Position numbers and translations under genes: made by a program. Source: Symbiodinium natans (Eukaryota; Sar; Dinophyceae; Suessiales; Symbiodiniaceae). Taken from it: 64,000 bases of DNA. Within the stretch, counting starts at the first letter, position 1; the number at the start of each line of letters is the position of its first letter. The notes under the pieces were generated by a model, which searched no databases, was not told the origin of the DNA, and saw nothing but the letters and a program-made list of their open reading frames with translations. Below, piece by piece: positions 23,289-33,175 of this stretch. The stretch spans positions 1 through 64,000 of the forward strand of contig CAJNDS010001868.1 in the NCBI GenBank assembly GCA_905221605.1, in the 5' to 3' direction.

Positions 23289-25088
23289 TCAGTTTTCATC
23301 ACATTGCATCCTGCGCGTCAGATACGGGATCGGAGCACCGTGAACAGGCTGGAAGTAGCCAACCTGGCAGCGAGCGCGGGCACGAAGCTCACGGTAGATT
23401 CCGCTCTTGTACTGTGTTGCATCCTGTGTGAGCACACACGGACGTGAATTCCGAATTGTTTGCCGGACGGCGGACGCCAAGAAGCCTTTCCAGTCCCAGG
23501 AGTCGCCGTACACATCTTCTTGAAGCAGCCGAACCACAGTCTTGCCATTCCGCAGCGCCCACTGCTCCTTGAAGTGGTCTCTTTGCGGCACGCCTCCATC
23601 ATCTTCAGATCCACCCCACCCGAGCCCAAAATGCCCAATGTTGCCATCCAGCTCGATGAGAATCGTGTCGTTGTTGAGGCCAAAGTCGAAAGGCAAAGTG
23701 CGATTCGACGCCGGGCTCGTGCAGCCCCCGACCTGCGAGGTGACGTTGAACTGCGAGAAGTTCTGGGCCAACCACCGCATCAGCTTTCCTTCGGTCTTTC
23801 TTGAACAGAAGCAGCCAGGAGAGTGGCCTTGCTGCAGGTCACTCAGTCTCGTGCTGCGGGAGCGGTGGCCGCAGCGGCGACACGTCGCATCCAGCTTCGA
23901 GGAAACGCTGCTCACGTGGGCTTTCCACCAGGCTTCGTCCATGCGTCTGACATCGTACTGGCCACCATAGCGCTCCCAGATAATCTCCAGACATCGAGCA
24001 CGCCCTGCCGGGCTGGACCAAGGCACGCCGCCATTGCAGAAACAGCCAGGAGCCGCGCCTTGCTGCAGGCTGCTTACCCACGTGCTGCGGGAGCGATGGC
24101 CGCAGTGGCGACACGTCACATCGAGCTTCGAAGTACGATTTTTCACGTGAGCTCTCCACCAGGTTTCGTCCATGCGGCTTACATCGTACTGGTCACCGTT
24201 GCGCTCCCCGATCATCTCCAGACATCGAGCACGCCCTGCCGGGCTGGACCAAGGCACGCCGCGATTGCAGAAACAGCCGGGAGCACAGCCTTGCTGCAGA
24301 CTGACCAGAGACGTGCTGCGGGAGCGATGGCCGCAGCGCCGACACGTGACATCTAGCTTCGACTTCTGATCTTGCACGTGGGCTTTCCACCAGGCTTCGT
24401 CCATGCGGCTGACATCGTACTGGCCACCATAGCGCTCCCAGATAATCTCCAGACATCGAGCACGCCCTGCCGGCCTGGACCAAGGCACGCCGCCATTGCA
24501 AAAACAGCCGGGAGCATGGCCTGTCTGCAGGTGGTTCAGTTTCGTGCTGCGGGAGCGATGGCCGCAGTGGCGACACGTCACATCCAGCTTCGAGTTCTTG
24601 CCTGTCACGTGTCCTTTCCACCAGGCCTCGTCCATGCGGCTGACATCGTACTGGTCACCGTAGCTCTCTCCAAGGATCTTGAGGGCCCTGAACCGGCCAG
24701 CTTTACGCCTCCATAGGAATGTGGCTTCTTTGACAGACTTCTCGACTTCCGTTGTCTGACAACTACGAGCATGAAGATGCTCATGAAGACGCTCAAGGGC
24801 CGCGTGTCGGGCGACTGGTCGTGCACAGCGCTTCGGCTCCCAGCGTGCACGATGGAATTGCAAGAAGCCTGGGCGATACTGCAGGTTGGCCAGCAGGCCG
24901 AGTGCCAGCAGCCAGCAGAGGAGCCATGACCTTCGCCGACACATCGGCGTCTTTGCAGTCCGGTTCGCTGACCGGCGCTGAGCAGGGTGCACCGCAAAGA
25001 GACGGTGTCCGCATGGCATGGCTGTTCCTACAACCTGTAGACTTCGCAGTCTCATGTTGCGGACTTTTCCCAAGCTCAGCTGCCACAC
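23289..25088 (-). CDS. Membrane-anchored multi-repeat zinc-domain nuclease, paralogue 1 (up to 599 aa)
   Basis: Predicted DNA-cleaving enzyme with four N-terminal metal-binding repeats. Each repeat is 77 residues: ARCLE-x2-xERYG-x-QYDVSRMDEAWW, then SKLDVTCR-x-CGHRSRST, then a GxxPGCFC end. The cysteine pattern and the YG-x-xYDVS core resemble the zinc-finger repeats (DUF723-like) attached to homing-type endonucleases of phages and giant viruses. The C-terminal domain has LPFDFGL, ILIELDG, GHFG, QRDHFKEQWAL and KTVVRLLQEDVY, the layout of Vsr/EDxHD PD-(D/E)XK nucleases. A hydrophobic segment (SWLLCWLLALGLL, about residues 54-66) suggests a signal anchor or organelle targeting. Alignment with paralogue 2 favours the ATG at 25019. 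The gene is intronless amid intron-rich DNA. Nuclease activity is inferred. Confidence 0.75.
   Translation of the reverse strand: MWQLSLGKVRNMRLRSLQVVGTAMPCGHRLFAVHPAQRRSANRTAKTPMCRRRSWLLCWLLALGLLANLQYRPGFLQFHRARWEPKRCARPVARHAALERLHEHLHARSCQTTEVEKSVKEATFLWRRKAGRFRALKILGESYGDQYDVSRMDEAWWKGHVTGKNSKLDVTCRHCGHRSRSTKLNHLQTGHAPGCFCNGGVPWSRPAGRARCLEIIWERYGGQYDVSRMDEAWWKAHVQDQKSKLDVTCRRCGHRSRSTSLVSLQQGCAPGCFCNRGVPWSSPAGRARCLEMIGERNGDQYDVSRMDETWWRAHVKNRTSKLDVTCRHCGHRSRSTWVSSLQQGAAPGCFCNGGVPWSSPAGRARCLEIIWERYGGQYDVRRMDEAWWKAHVSSVSSKLDATCRRCGHRSRSTRLSDLQQGHSPGCFCSRKTEGKLMRWLAQNFSQFNVTSQVGGCTSPASNRTLPFDFGLNNDTILIELDGNIGHFGLGWGGSEDDGGVPQRDHFKEQWALRNGKTVVRLLQEDVYGDSWDWKGFLASAVRQTIRNSRPCVLTQDATQYKSGIYRELRARARCQVGYFQPVHGAPIPYLTRRMQCDEN
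23808..24720 (-). repeat. Four tandem 231-bp coding repeats
   Basis: The same codons recur at exact 231-bp spacing (for example CTTTCCACCA at 23921 and its counterpart at 24152). The similarity is strong at the DNA level, which points to recent duplication or gene conversion. Confidence 0.85.
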
Positions 25089-25127
25089 ATCTGCGTCCCC
25101 CCATGCCCAAACCTCAACACCGAGTCA

Positions 25128-25192
25128 CCTATACCCCCTTTAGAACCATTCAACAAATGTTCAGATTCCCTTGGGCGTAATATAAACAAAAC
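25128..25192. repeat. Introner-like element, CCTTTAGAACC family
   Basis: Resembles the intron element at 31490-31581 (CCTAAGAACCTTTAAAAC, AAATGTT, CCTTTTGGG, TATACAAA) and 11148-11255. It lies just upstream of the nuclease gene. Confidence 0.5.
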
Positions 25193-25870
25193 TAACCCTG
25201 TAAACTCAAACCCTAAACCCTAGAACTCAAACCCTAAACCCCAAACCCTACAAGCCCAAAGCCTAAACACCCGAACCCAATACCCAAAACCCTAAAACCC
25301 TAAGTGCCCAAGCCCTAAACTCTAAACCCTATAGCAGTAAACCAAAACCCGAAAACCCGAACCCCAAAACCCTAAGTACGGAGACCTGCAAGGCTGGGGG
25401 CTTCTGAGCCGTGAGAAGACGGCGCTTTGGATTTAAGCTTGCGGGTGGTTGCCGAATGATGCGGTTTCGGGATTAGGGTTTTGGGGTGGCTTCGAAAATA
25501 GTGAGGGTTAGAGTATTTTGGGCAGGGCATCCTATTTTTGGAAGAAGGAGGCTTGCATCCAAGTGACTGCTCCACGGCGGCCAGGACGACCTCTCTGAGA
25601 TCTCCCACAATTGGGAAGTTTCCAAAATAGGGGGCCCTAAGATGCTCATAGGGGGCACTGCTCGGGCTGACTTCCGTGGTGTTCGAACCCGATCAGAGGA
25701 CTCCCTCATGAGGATGGTATGAAGTAGAATTCTCCCCCACAGAACATCCCATGCGTATTCTCACCACGGTTTATCGGGAACCATATGTACACTCACCAAG
25801 CCTAGACACCCTTCACCCGAAAGCCCGAAATCAAATGGGATCCACTCTGTGAAAGCCTTGAAGCCCCCAA

Positions 25871-25916
25871 CCCACCTCGCGGTCCGCCTGAAGTGCCGGC
25901 GAGGCAAACCTGTAGA
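25871..25916 (-). CDS. DUF4116-like exon
   Basis: Reads RFASPALQADREVG, matching the FASxxLxADREVV core of the family. Confidence 0.5.
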
Positions 25917-26066
25917 GTTTTCTTGGGGTTTAGGAAGTCTAAGGGTTCAGGGTTTAGGGTTTGGGGTTTAGGGTTTGTAGGGTTTAGAGGCTCAAGGGTT
26001 TAGAGGGTTTAGGGTTTGGGGTTCGGGGTTTTGGGTGCCCAAATGGCATGCAAACTCCGAAGTAGA

Positions 26067-26123
26067 AGTTCTTTGAGCCGAGTGCGGAGCTCGCCGGGTT
26101 CTCGGCGGCTTGTTGCAAGGCTT
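26067..26123 (-). CDS. Possible DUF4116-like exon
   Basis: Reads QALQQAAENPASSALGSKNF, similar to the ALQxAAE part of the repeat. The borders are uncertain. Confidence 0.35.
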
Positions 26124-26390
26124 GAGACTGGCAAGTTGCAGTTCCCAAGCATGCTAGGCCCAGAGAGTAACCTAGGAATAAAAAAGTACCCCTTTTGGTT
26201 TAAAGGGGCTTATGAAGGAACCTAAGCCCCAGAAAAAGGTACTCCAGGTCCTAGGGATTTTTCAGCGGCCTGGCAGGGAATGCAGGAGCTAGAAGGGGCC
26301 TTGGCGCTTAATATGACACCTAACCTAACCCTTATTTAGGGATGACCAAGGACTTTAAAGCCCTGAGCCCGAAATCCTAAGCCCTTCATT

Positions 26391-26460
26391 GCAGTGAGGG
26401 AGCTGCAGGGCCACCCCATTGAGGCGCACGGCCTCCAGCATCAGCTCCTTGACAGATTCG
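26391..26460 (-). CDS. DUF4116-like exon
   Basis: Reads PESVKELMLEAVRLNGVALQ. The LEAVRxNGxALQ string is characteristic of the family. Confidence 0.6.
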
Positions 26461-26829
26461 GGCTTCGGGAAGGGAGGCTTATGGTCTAGGGTTTAGGTTC
26501 CAAGGTTTAGGGTTTGCGAGCTCTAGAGCATAGGAGGGGGGGTTTAGAGAGCTGAGGGTACAGGCTGTAGGGTACAGGGTATCGGATGTAGCCTCTTTGG
26601 TTTGGTTTAGGGTGTAGGGTTTAAGATGTGAAGTGCCGGGTTTCTGGTATATTGCAAAAGGCACAGCAAGCTAAGGGTACCGTGTGTTGGATATAGGATT
26701 TGAGAGAGCCGGCTGGAATCCCAAAAAACTTGAGGACCCAAGTAAGGCTGTAAGCGGGGGGAGTCCTCGCCCTCATAAGCTTATATAATTACCCCTGAAC
26801 TGCACTTCTTGTCCTTGAGTTTGTATAGC

Positions 26830-26889
26830 GTCCTTGTTGTCGCGAAGGGACTCGCTGGCTTGCCGCAGGCATTGCACGTCCTCCGGGTT
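26830..26889 (-). CDS. DUF4116-like exon
   Basis: Reads EDVQCLRQASESLRDNKDA, the LRxASExLRDxK core of the repeat. Confidence 0.6.
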
Positions 26890-27406
26890 TTCTCTAAGGT
26901 TCAGGGTTTAGGGCTTGGCGTGTTCAGGCCTTGGGCTGGTTGAGGGTTTAGGGTTTAGGGTTTAGGGTTTAGGGTTTAGGGTTGCTGCCATGGCAGGACA
27001 GAGCTTAGGAGGGGACTGTAAGGGTTTCATTCGCCCCCTCTCCATTGCATGACATCCTCCCAACCCGAACACCCAAAACCCGAAAGAAAGCCGGAAACCC
27101 CCAAAACCCTAAAGGCCTTAAACCCGAAAGCCCAAAAAACCCTAGACCCGAAAAACCTACATCCCCAAAACTCTAGACCATAAAGCCCTAAATTCCCCAA
27201 AACCCTAAATACATACACCTTAAAAGCCTAAAACCCCTAAACCCCAAGAGTCACAGCTCAAGGTTCAATTCCGGGACTCATGGTCTCAGGAAGAAGGGGT
27301 CTGGTTTGAAGCGTTAGTGTCTAGGGTTCAAGGAAGCAATGTTTTCAGACGTGGACATTGGGATTGGCAGGAGGGGTGTGGGAAGATATCTGGGGCTTAG
27401 GGAGCT

Positions 27407-27452
27407 GTAAACGTGGCGTCCTGCCGCACGGCCGCCAGCACCACCTGCTCTC
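27407..27452 (-). CDS. DUF4116-like exon
   Basis: Reads EQVVLAAVRQDATFTA, carrying the VVLAAVRQ signature. Confidence 0.6.
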
Positions 27453-27990
27453 TACTTGCTGTCGGGTCTCATCTAGCTTGGATGATGCGAGGCTTCCCGA
27501 CACCCAAAACCCAAAATAAAATCTCTCGGCGCCAGTAAACTCCATGACTTCAGGGTTCCAAAAGTTCCGTGTTGCGGGATCCTTGGAGCATAACTGCTAA
27601 GGGTGAGAATCTGCCTTCTTCTTGGGGACACGCCTAGAAGCAACTTCTTGGTAGTTTTGTCTTGGTGTCCCAGAGAAGAGAAAGTGAAAAGAAAACAAAG
27701 GCCAGCTATCAGATTGTTGTAGCAGTTTTCGGGCTCAGGGTGCAAGGGTTGAGCCTGACAGCCCACGCCTTGTTCCCGAATGGATCCGGAGACTCCAATA
27801 CTTCAAGAAACATCCTTCAATCACAGAACGATCGGTGTGACACTTCAAGGACAAATCTAAGTGGAATACATCAATGTTCCTGAGTTGGGAGGGGGGTGGG
27901 TAAACCCTTTTCAAACCTCGAAATCCGAGGCGTTAGAAAGGAGCTGCTTTGAGGCTACTTAGAGCCTATGTCACTCCTGGTACAAAACCC

Positions 27991-28057
27991 TCTCAGCCTC
28001 GGCATCTGCCAGCAGGGCAGGGGCCGCGTAGCGCAGCGCGCCGGAGCTCTGGGTCAG
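27991..28057 (-). CDS. DUF4116-like exon
   Basis: Reads TQSSGALRYAAPALLADAE, equivalent to the NGxALxYAxxxLxxD core. Confidence 0.6.
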
Positions 28058-28757
28058 AAATTTGGGGTTCAGGGTTTAAGATGAGGGGTTGCGATGGCTT
28101 CTTCGGAAGGGGAGCCTCTCGTGGGATTTGAAGCTCAGGGTTGTGAGGAGCCTTGTACCCTACAAAACTTCTTCGTGGGTTTGTTGTGGTTTTTGGGGGC
28201 TGAGAAGCCTTCGCAGGGGTTCTCGGAAAGGTGTGGGATATCATTCAAGAGCCAACACCCCAAGTGCCCAAAGCTGATCCCAGCAAGTCCCAACAAAGAG
28301 CTCGCGAAGCAACTTTCCACTTGAGTCGGTGCGGTCGCCACGAACTTGTTGCTGCTGTACACTAAGGCCAAGCAAATCAGCCAGACTCAACAACAAGCCG
28401 GAAGCCTCTCAGCACCATCAGAAGCTCCACACAGGCTTGAAAACGGGCTTTTCAATCCCAAAAGTGGGGACCCTCTTATATATACCTTCCGGAAATAGCG
28501 TCATCCTTCTTATAGGACCGTCATTTGGAATCCTAATTAGTCTATGAACCGAAATTCGGAAACCCCCCAACATCTCGGGCTGCTTGTGCAGGCCCGATTC
28601 TTGAGGGGTTGCGAAGGTTGTGTGGCGCTCACCGCGTCGCTAAAGATCCTGCCACATCTCCTGCAGCCGTGTTTTAGGGTTTAGGGCTAGGCTTTAGGGT
28701 TTATGGTTTAAGGTTGTTCTAGAAGGATGCAGTCCCATGCAAAAAAAAAACATGTGG

Positions 28758-28845
28758 GAGCTCGCGCCGCCAAGTAGCCTTGAGTGCCTGGCGATCGCTT
28801 GGATCGAAGCCATTCAGAATTTCCGCCAAACTTCTCCTGGGTCTT
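28758..28845 (-). CDS. Probable exon near the 3' end of the KH-domain gene
   Basis: After a GATGTTCCCCCTT-family element, the minus strand reads SLAEILNGFDPSDRQALKAT. It lies downstream of the last exon I could join, so it may be the next exon of that gene or belong to another. Confidence 0.4.
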
Positions 28846-29323
28846 GGGATGCTCCCCCCCATTATACTAACCCTAAACCCTAAACCCTAAACCCTACATA
28901 AACCCTGAGCCCTACTCCTTCATAGGGATTATAATAGGGGGATACTATAATCCCTATTAAGGACTGCTTGTTTCTTCTTGACGGCATGGCTCCGGTCCTG
29001 CCCTTCCGCCGCCCCTAGACCCTAAACCCTAAACCCTAAACCCTAAACCCCAAAACCCACAGCCTCAAAACGAGTATCAAGTCCTGAACTCTATCCTCTG
29101 AGCAAGAACCTTCGAACCCTACAAAACGATATTGTTTCCTCAAACACGTCATAAGGTTGTTTAGGACCAAGGGTTCCTTTAGCAAAACTCCTTAGCAATC
29201 ATGAGGAATAATGATGCTTCTCAGGTTTTGCCCTAAACCCTAAACCCTAAGCCCTAAGCCCTTGAAACCCTAAACCCTAAACCCTAAACCTTAAACCCTG
29301 AACCCTAAACCCTAAACCCCAGC

Positions 29324-32307
29324 TCAGGCTCTCGGGTGCCGGCGGCTGAAGTCGCCGGAGCCAGGCGAAGATCTTTTGGAGCACTTCATCCACCGCCTCC
29401 GCCTGCAACCCGCCACCCCTCAACCAAAAGTAAACCTTAAACCCCAAACAGAAACCTAAACCCTAAACCCTAAACCCTAAACCCTAAACCCTAAACCCTA
29501 AACCCTAAACCCAAACCCCAAACCCCAAACCCCAAACCCTAAACCCTAAACCCCAAACCGAGCTGAGACCCAGCGTGCGCCATCCCGAGGCGCCCCTGCA
29601 AGCCCTTCCGACGCCTGTCCACGGATTTCAATCTCACCCGGGATTCGTGGGTTGATGGAGATTTCTCGGATTCCCCGGCGAGCGTTGAGCACGTGAAGCT
29701 TGTCTTTGCGGAAGTCCTTGGCGCCAGGCTTCAGTACAGACGGTATTAGGGGTACCTTCTTGGGGTCCTTGTTCTAAGGGGATCTTGCTATTTGGGGTCT
29801 ACATTAGGGCCCCTTATTCTCGTAAACTCCCAGATGGTGCAACTACGACACAGCAAGCTAACATGGCACCTTCTTGCACTACCCAAGAGGCTCGCAGAAA
29901 CTGGGCAGGGATCGTCACCTTGGGGACGAAATGAACCCTAAAAGGGTTTAGGGTTCATACACCTCAAGAGGACTTATAGTAGTATAGGGTATATGACCCC
30001 AGTTTTAGGCTTCATTTCGTCCCCAAGGCACACGCTCCTCCACGATGAACTTGGACCGCACCTTCTGCGCCGCGCCCTGGGCAGCGGAGAGATCCCCGAT
30101 GATGACCAAGTTGCCAGTGTTGCACATCCATTCCTTCTTGGGTTTAGGGTTTAGGGTTGAGGGTTTAGGGTTTAGGATTTAGGGTTTAGGGTTTAGGGTG
30201 TAGGGTAGCCCAGTAGCCATCTTATTAGCAAGGGCACCCTTTTTGGGGGTTGGTTACGTTATAGACCCCCTCCACCCCCCCCCCCGCCCCCCCCAACAAA
30301 AAAAAAACAAGGGAAAAAAGGGTACCCACTCTGGGCTACCAAGATGCTGTTCGGACGGCGAACCGCCTCTCCAACTCACGGCGCCCGGAGTCCCCCACAT
30401 TGCGCCGGTAGTCGGACCTGGGGGACGCATATGAACCCTAAAAATGGGGGTCATATGCCCTGACTACTATAATTCCTATTAAGGTAATATAAACCCCTAA
30501 GCCCTAAACCCTAAACCGCCTAAACCCTTTAGGGTTCATTTAGTCCCCAAGGGACGCGGAGGCGAAGTGGATGATCTCTTGGTGGCAGAGGCGTCTAATG
30601 GCCGCCACACCTTGGGGTTTAGGGTTTAGGGTGTAGGGTTCGAATTAAGGGCACCACTGTTTTGGGGGGGTTGGTTACCCTTTATAAGGGGGACCTGGAA
30701 CCCAAGAACAAGGGGAAAACAAGGGGGTAGCACTGGACTCACTGGACTACTGGACTACCAAGGCACAGGCATCCACGTCGTCTTCCGGGCCTCGGACGGT
30801 CAAAGTCATGGTTTCCTCCAGGTTCTCGGCGCGAACTTTGGGCAGCTCGATCTTGACACCATACTCGCTTTCGATCTGGTTGACAAGAGCCTTGTAGGGG
30901 GAAATGGCACCCCCCCAAACTGGGGTCATATACCCTAGACTACTAAAAACCCTACTTTGGTAACATGAGCCCAAAACCCCCTAAACCCTAAACCCTAAAC
31001 CCTGAACCCTGAACCCTCAACCCTAAACCCTAAACCCTAAACGCCTTTTAGGGTTCACACAAGTCAGCCCCCAAGGAACCGGGCCGCTCGAGCCAGTTGG
31101 TCGGCAGAGCTTGCCTCGATGGATCGTCGCGACGACGACGGTGCCTTGCGTCATCAGCCGCTTCCTTGGGGTTTTAGGGTTCATGGGGTTTAGGGTTTAG
31201 GGCTTAGGGTTTAGGGTTTAGGGCCTAATGTTTAGGGTTTGGGGTTTAGGGTGTTTAGGGTTTACTGGGTTTATGGTCCATATATTCTGAATAGGGGTTA
31301 TAGCAGTAGAGGGATCGGACCCTCGTTTTAGGGTTCATTTGGGTTGCCAAGGTTCGGAGGTGGCGGAAGTGCTGGTAGTGCTTGGGGGGCGTCCTCCACC
31401 GGTGGCAACTCCGGCACACTCGCCCCCTCAGGCAAGCGCGCCGGCAGTGGCAATCTTGCCGGCTGCGGGCGCAGCCGAGCCATGACTTGCTCCTATACTC
31501 CCCTAAGAACCTTTAAAACAAATGTTTTAAATATCCTTTTGGGTTTTGTATATACAAAAACTAAAAAATAATTCCCAAGGCGGATATAGGCTCCAGCATC
31601 TCAAACGCACGGTCACCACGGCTCTTGAGCTCGCCAGCAGCCGGAGCGTGGGGAACCAGCAGAGCAGGATCGGGCTCAGGGTCGCTGGACTCTCTGAGAT
31701 CCGACTCAGTCTCCGCTTCAGAGCCGCTGCCGTGCACCTCTTCAGGTGCTTCAGGCTCAACCGGATGCGCCTGGGCTACCGCTGGCCTCCTCCTGGCCGG
31801 CTCTTCACTGAAGAGGCTGGGCACCTTCTCTTTCAATGCCTCCAGCTCGGTTGCGCTGAGCCCTGCCCCTGCTCCTGCGTAGCAGCCGTAGACGCAGCAG
31901 AGCTTCAACGTGGCGATGGTGCGCCCTGTGTGCACCCCCGCCACGATGCGGTCCTTCTCCTCATCGGCATCCCAAACCTCTGCGAGGCAGGAGATTTTGC
32001 CCAGGAAGTTCTTCAACTGCTCCTCCTCCGAATCCCCTCCCTGGGGAAGGCAAAGCTCTTTGATCTGAGAGGCCAAGTGAGCGATGGACACTCCTTGGGG
32101 ACGAGATGAACCCTAAAATCGGGGTCTTATACCCTAAGCTACTATATAATTCCTATTGAGGTAATGTGAACCCCTAAACCCTAACCCTAAACCCTAAACC
32201 CTTTTAGGGTTCATTTAGTCCCCAAGGTTCCGGGCGGCTTGAGCGCGCGTGCGAAGGCCGTCCAAGCTGATGATGACAACTGGACCTTGAGGCCCTTCTC
32301 CTTCAAC
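29324..32307 (-). CDS. KH-domain RNA-binding protein (vigilin-like), 11 exons, both ends open
   Basis: Exons, 5' to 3' on the minus strand: 32307-32231, 32093-31582, 31489-31356, 31164-31080, 30890-30767, 30610-30556, 30417-30348, 30136-30032, 29918-29892, 29728-29600, 29402-about 29324. Every junction joins in frame. The large second exon is acidic and low-complexity. KH-like blocks follow: HRGKLCRPTGSSG with a GxxG loop, then IESEYGVKIELPK and LTVRGPEDDVDA; NLVIIGDLSAAQGAAQKV; and VTIPAQF with IREISINPRIPGEIEIRG and EAVDEVLQKIFAWL. Such proteins bind RNA through tandem KH folds. Introns are 112-210 bp and are mostly introners. Donors are GT (4), GC (4) and GA (2). The first acceptor and the 3' end are not fixed. 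The KH call is from pattern recognition and agrees with the frame-consistent splicing. Confidence 0.8.
29729..29891 (-). mobile_element. Introner in the KH gene, GGGTACCTT...AAACTCC family
   Basis: Separates the VTIPAQF exon from the next KH exon. It begins with a GC donor (GCC) and ends CTGAAG. It contains the element 29747-29832. Confidence 0.6.
29919..30031 (-). mobile_element. Introner in the KH gene, CCTTGGGGAC family (113 bp)
   Basis: Terminal inverted repeats of about 26 bp (CCTTGGGGACGAAATGAA). The 3-bp duplication GTG lies on both sides (30029-30031 and 29916-29918); the first copy supplies the GT donor and the element end CCAAG supplies the acceptor. Confidence 0.8.
30137..30347 (-). 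mobile_element. Introner in the KH gene, GGTAGCCCAG family with telomere-like insert
   Basis: Inverted CTTGGTAGCCCAG and CTGGGCTACC bracket a poly-C/poly-A core. A telomere-like tract lies between the right repeat and the acceptor CCCAAG. The donor is GC. Confidence 0.65.
30418..30555 (-). mobile_element. Introner in the KH gene, CCTTGGGGAC family (138 bp)
   Basis: Duplication GTC at 30553-30555 and 30415-30417. Donor GT comes from the duplication and acceptor CCCAG from the element. A short telomere-like tract sits inside. Confidence 0.8.
30611..30766 (-). mobile_element. Introner in the KH gene, GGTAGCCCAG family (156 bp)
   Basis: Duplication GTG at 30764-30766 and 30608-30610. The left part reads CCTTGGTAGTCCAG. 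The acceptor CCCCAAG directly follows a telomere-like tract. Confidence 0.75.
30891..31079 (-). mobile_element. Introner in the KH gene, CCTTGGGGAC family (189 bp)
   Basis: Starts GTTCCTTGGGGGCTG and ends CTACAAG. The flanking triplets GTT and GCT differ by one base. A telomere-like tract lies in the middle. Confidence 0.7.
31165..31355 (-). mobile_element. Introner in the KH gene with GA donor (191 bp)
   Basis: Identical triplets GAA lie at 31353-31355 and 31162-31164. Removing the element restores the reading frame only if the intron starts with GA. It ends CCCCAAG. A telomere-like tract is inside. Confidence 0.75.
31490..31581 (-). mobile_element. AT-rich introner in the KH gene (92 bp)
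   Basis: Starts GCCTTGGGAATT (GC donor), contains TTTTTGTATATACAAAA, and ends TAGGAG. Splicing joins LEPIS to QVMARLR in frame. It is related to 11148-11255 and 25128-25192. Confidence 0.6.
32094..32230 (-). mobile_element. Introner in the KH gene, CCTTGGGGAC family, GA donor (137 bp)
   Basis: Inverted CCTTGGGGAC...GTCCCCAAG. The flanking triplets are GAA and GAG. Splicing with a GA donor joins ARALKPPG to VSIAHLAS in frame. Confidence 0.75.
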
Positions 32308-32336
32308 CTCGGGAGTGGGCATGTGGGATCGTGGGT

Positions 32337-32555
32337 TTAGGGTTTAGGGTTTGGGGTTGCGAGCAGGGTTTCATGAAGCTTCTTGCTTCTGCAATGTGCC
32401 ACAGGAAATCGTGCGCTCCGAGTTCCACAGCTGACTTCGCTTATTTTTCGGAGAGCGTGCCCGGGCATTTCAGACAGAACGAAACCCTTTCTAGAGGGCC
32501 AAGCCGCCTCGCATCCAAAGCTTCCACTGCCAGGGGCCTGTTCACGGGCCTGCAA
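32337..32555 (-). CDS. Possible upstream exon of the KH gene
   Basis: After the acceptor CCTTGCAG there are two open frames; one reads VNRPLAVEALDARRLGPL. The link to the exon at 32231-32307 is not resolved. Confidence 0.35.
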   Translation of the reverse strand: MQAREQAPGSGSFGCEAAWPSRKGFVLSEMPGHALRKISEVSCGTRSARFPVAHCRSKKLHETLLATPNPKP

Positions 32556-32714
32556 GGCACGGAGAACAGGGTTTAGGGTTTAGGGTTTAGGGTTTAGGGT
32601 TTAGGATAGAGCCAGTCGCATACTGTGAAGACGAGAGCGTAGTAGAGCAGAGTACAATGTGGCATGGTGGTCGCGTGCTGAGTTGCTGTTCCGCAAGTCA
32701 GACTGAGATATGCA

Positions 32715-32822
32715 ACTTGGTAGCCCAGCAACCATAATAAGGGCACCCTTTTTGGGGTTGGGTATTTTATAAGGGAACCCATAACCAAAAACAAGGGTAA
32801 AGGGTGCCACTGGGCTACCAAG
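32715..32822. mobile_element. Introner-like element, GGTAGCCCAG family
   Basis: CTTGGTAGCCCAG at the left and CTGGGCTACCAAG at the right form inverted ends. TTG follows on both sides when read on the minus strand. Related to 30137-30347 and 39880-39995. Confidence 0.65.
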
Positions 32823-33175
32823 GCAATCTTATGAGTACGCAGAGAATGTAGTAAACACTTCATGATCCTTCCGATTATCACTGAAGCTACGCTTCTGGTA
32901 CGGTAGACCGGGCGGGCACACATGAACACTAAAATTGGCGTCCTATACCCTACACTACTATAGCCCCCTTGCAATATGAACCCTGAACCCACTTAAAGAT
33001 CATTTGGGGGTTGACTAAAAGCAAGAACCCCCAATTTCGGATAACACTACATAACCTATATACCCTATCCCACTATAACCCTAAACCCTAAACCCTAAAC
33101 CCTAAACGCTCCTAAGGCAATATGAACCCGAATTGAAAACGCTAAATCCTAAACCCTAAACCCTAATCTTAAGCC

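Noticed and set aside
23289-25088. RAP domain (apicomplexan/dinoflagellate RNA-binding) for the C-terminal part
   Set aside because: RAP domains also have a restriction-enzyme-like fold, but the PFDF...IELDG...GHF...QRDxFK layout fits Vsr/EDxHD nucleases better. A structure comparison would decide.
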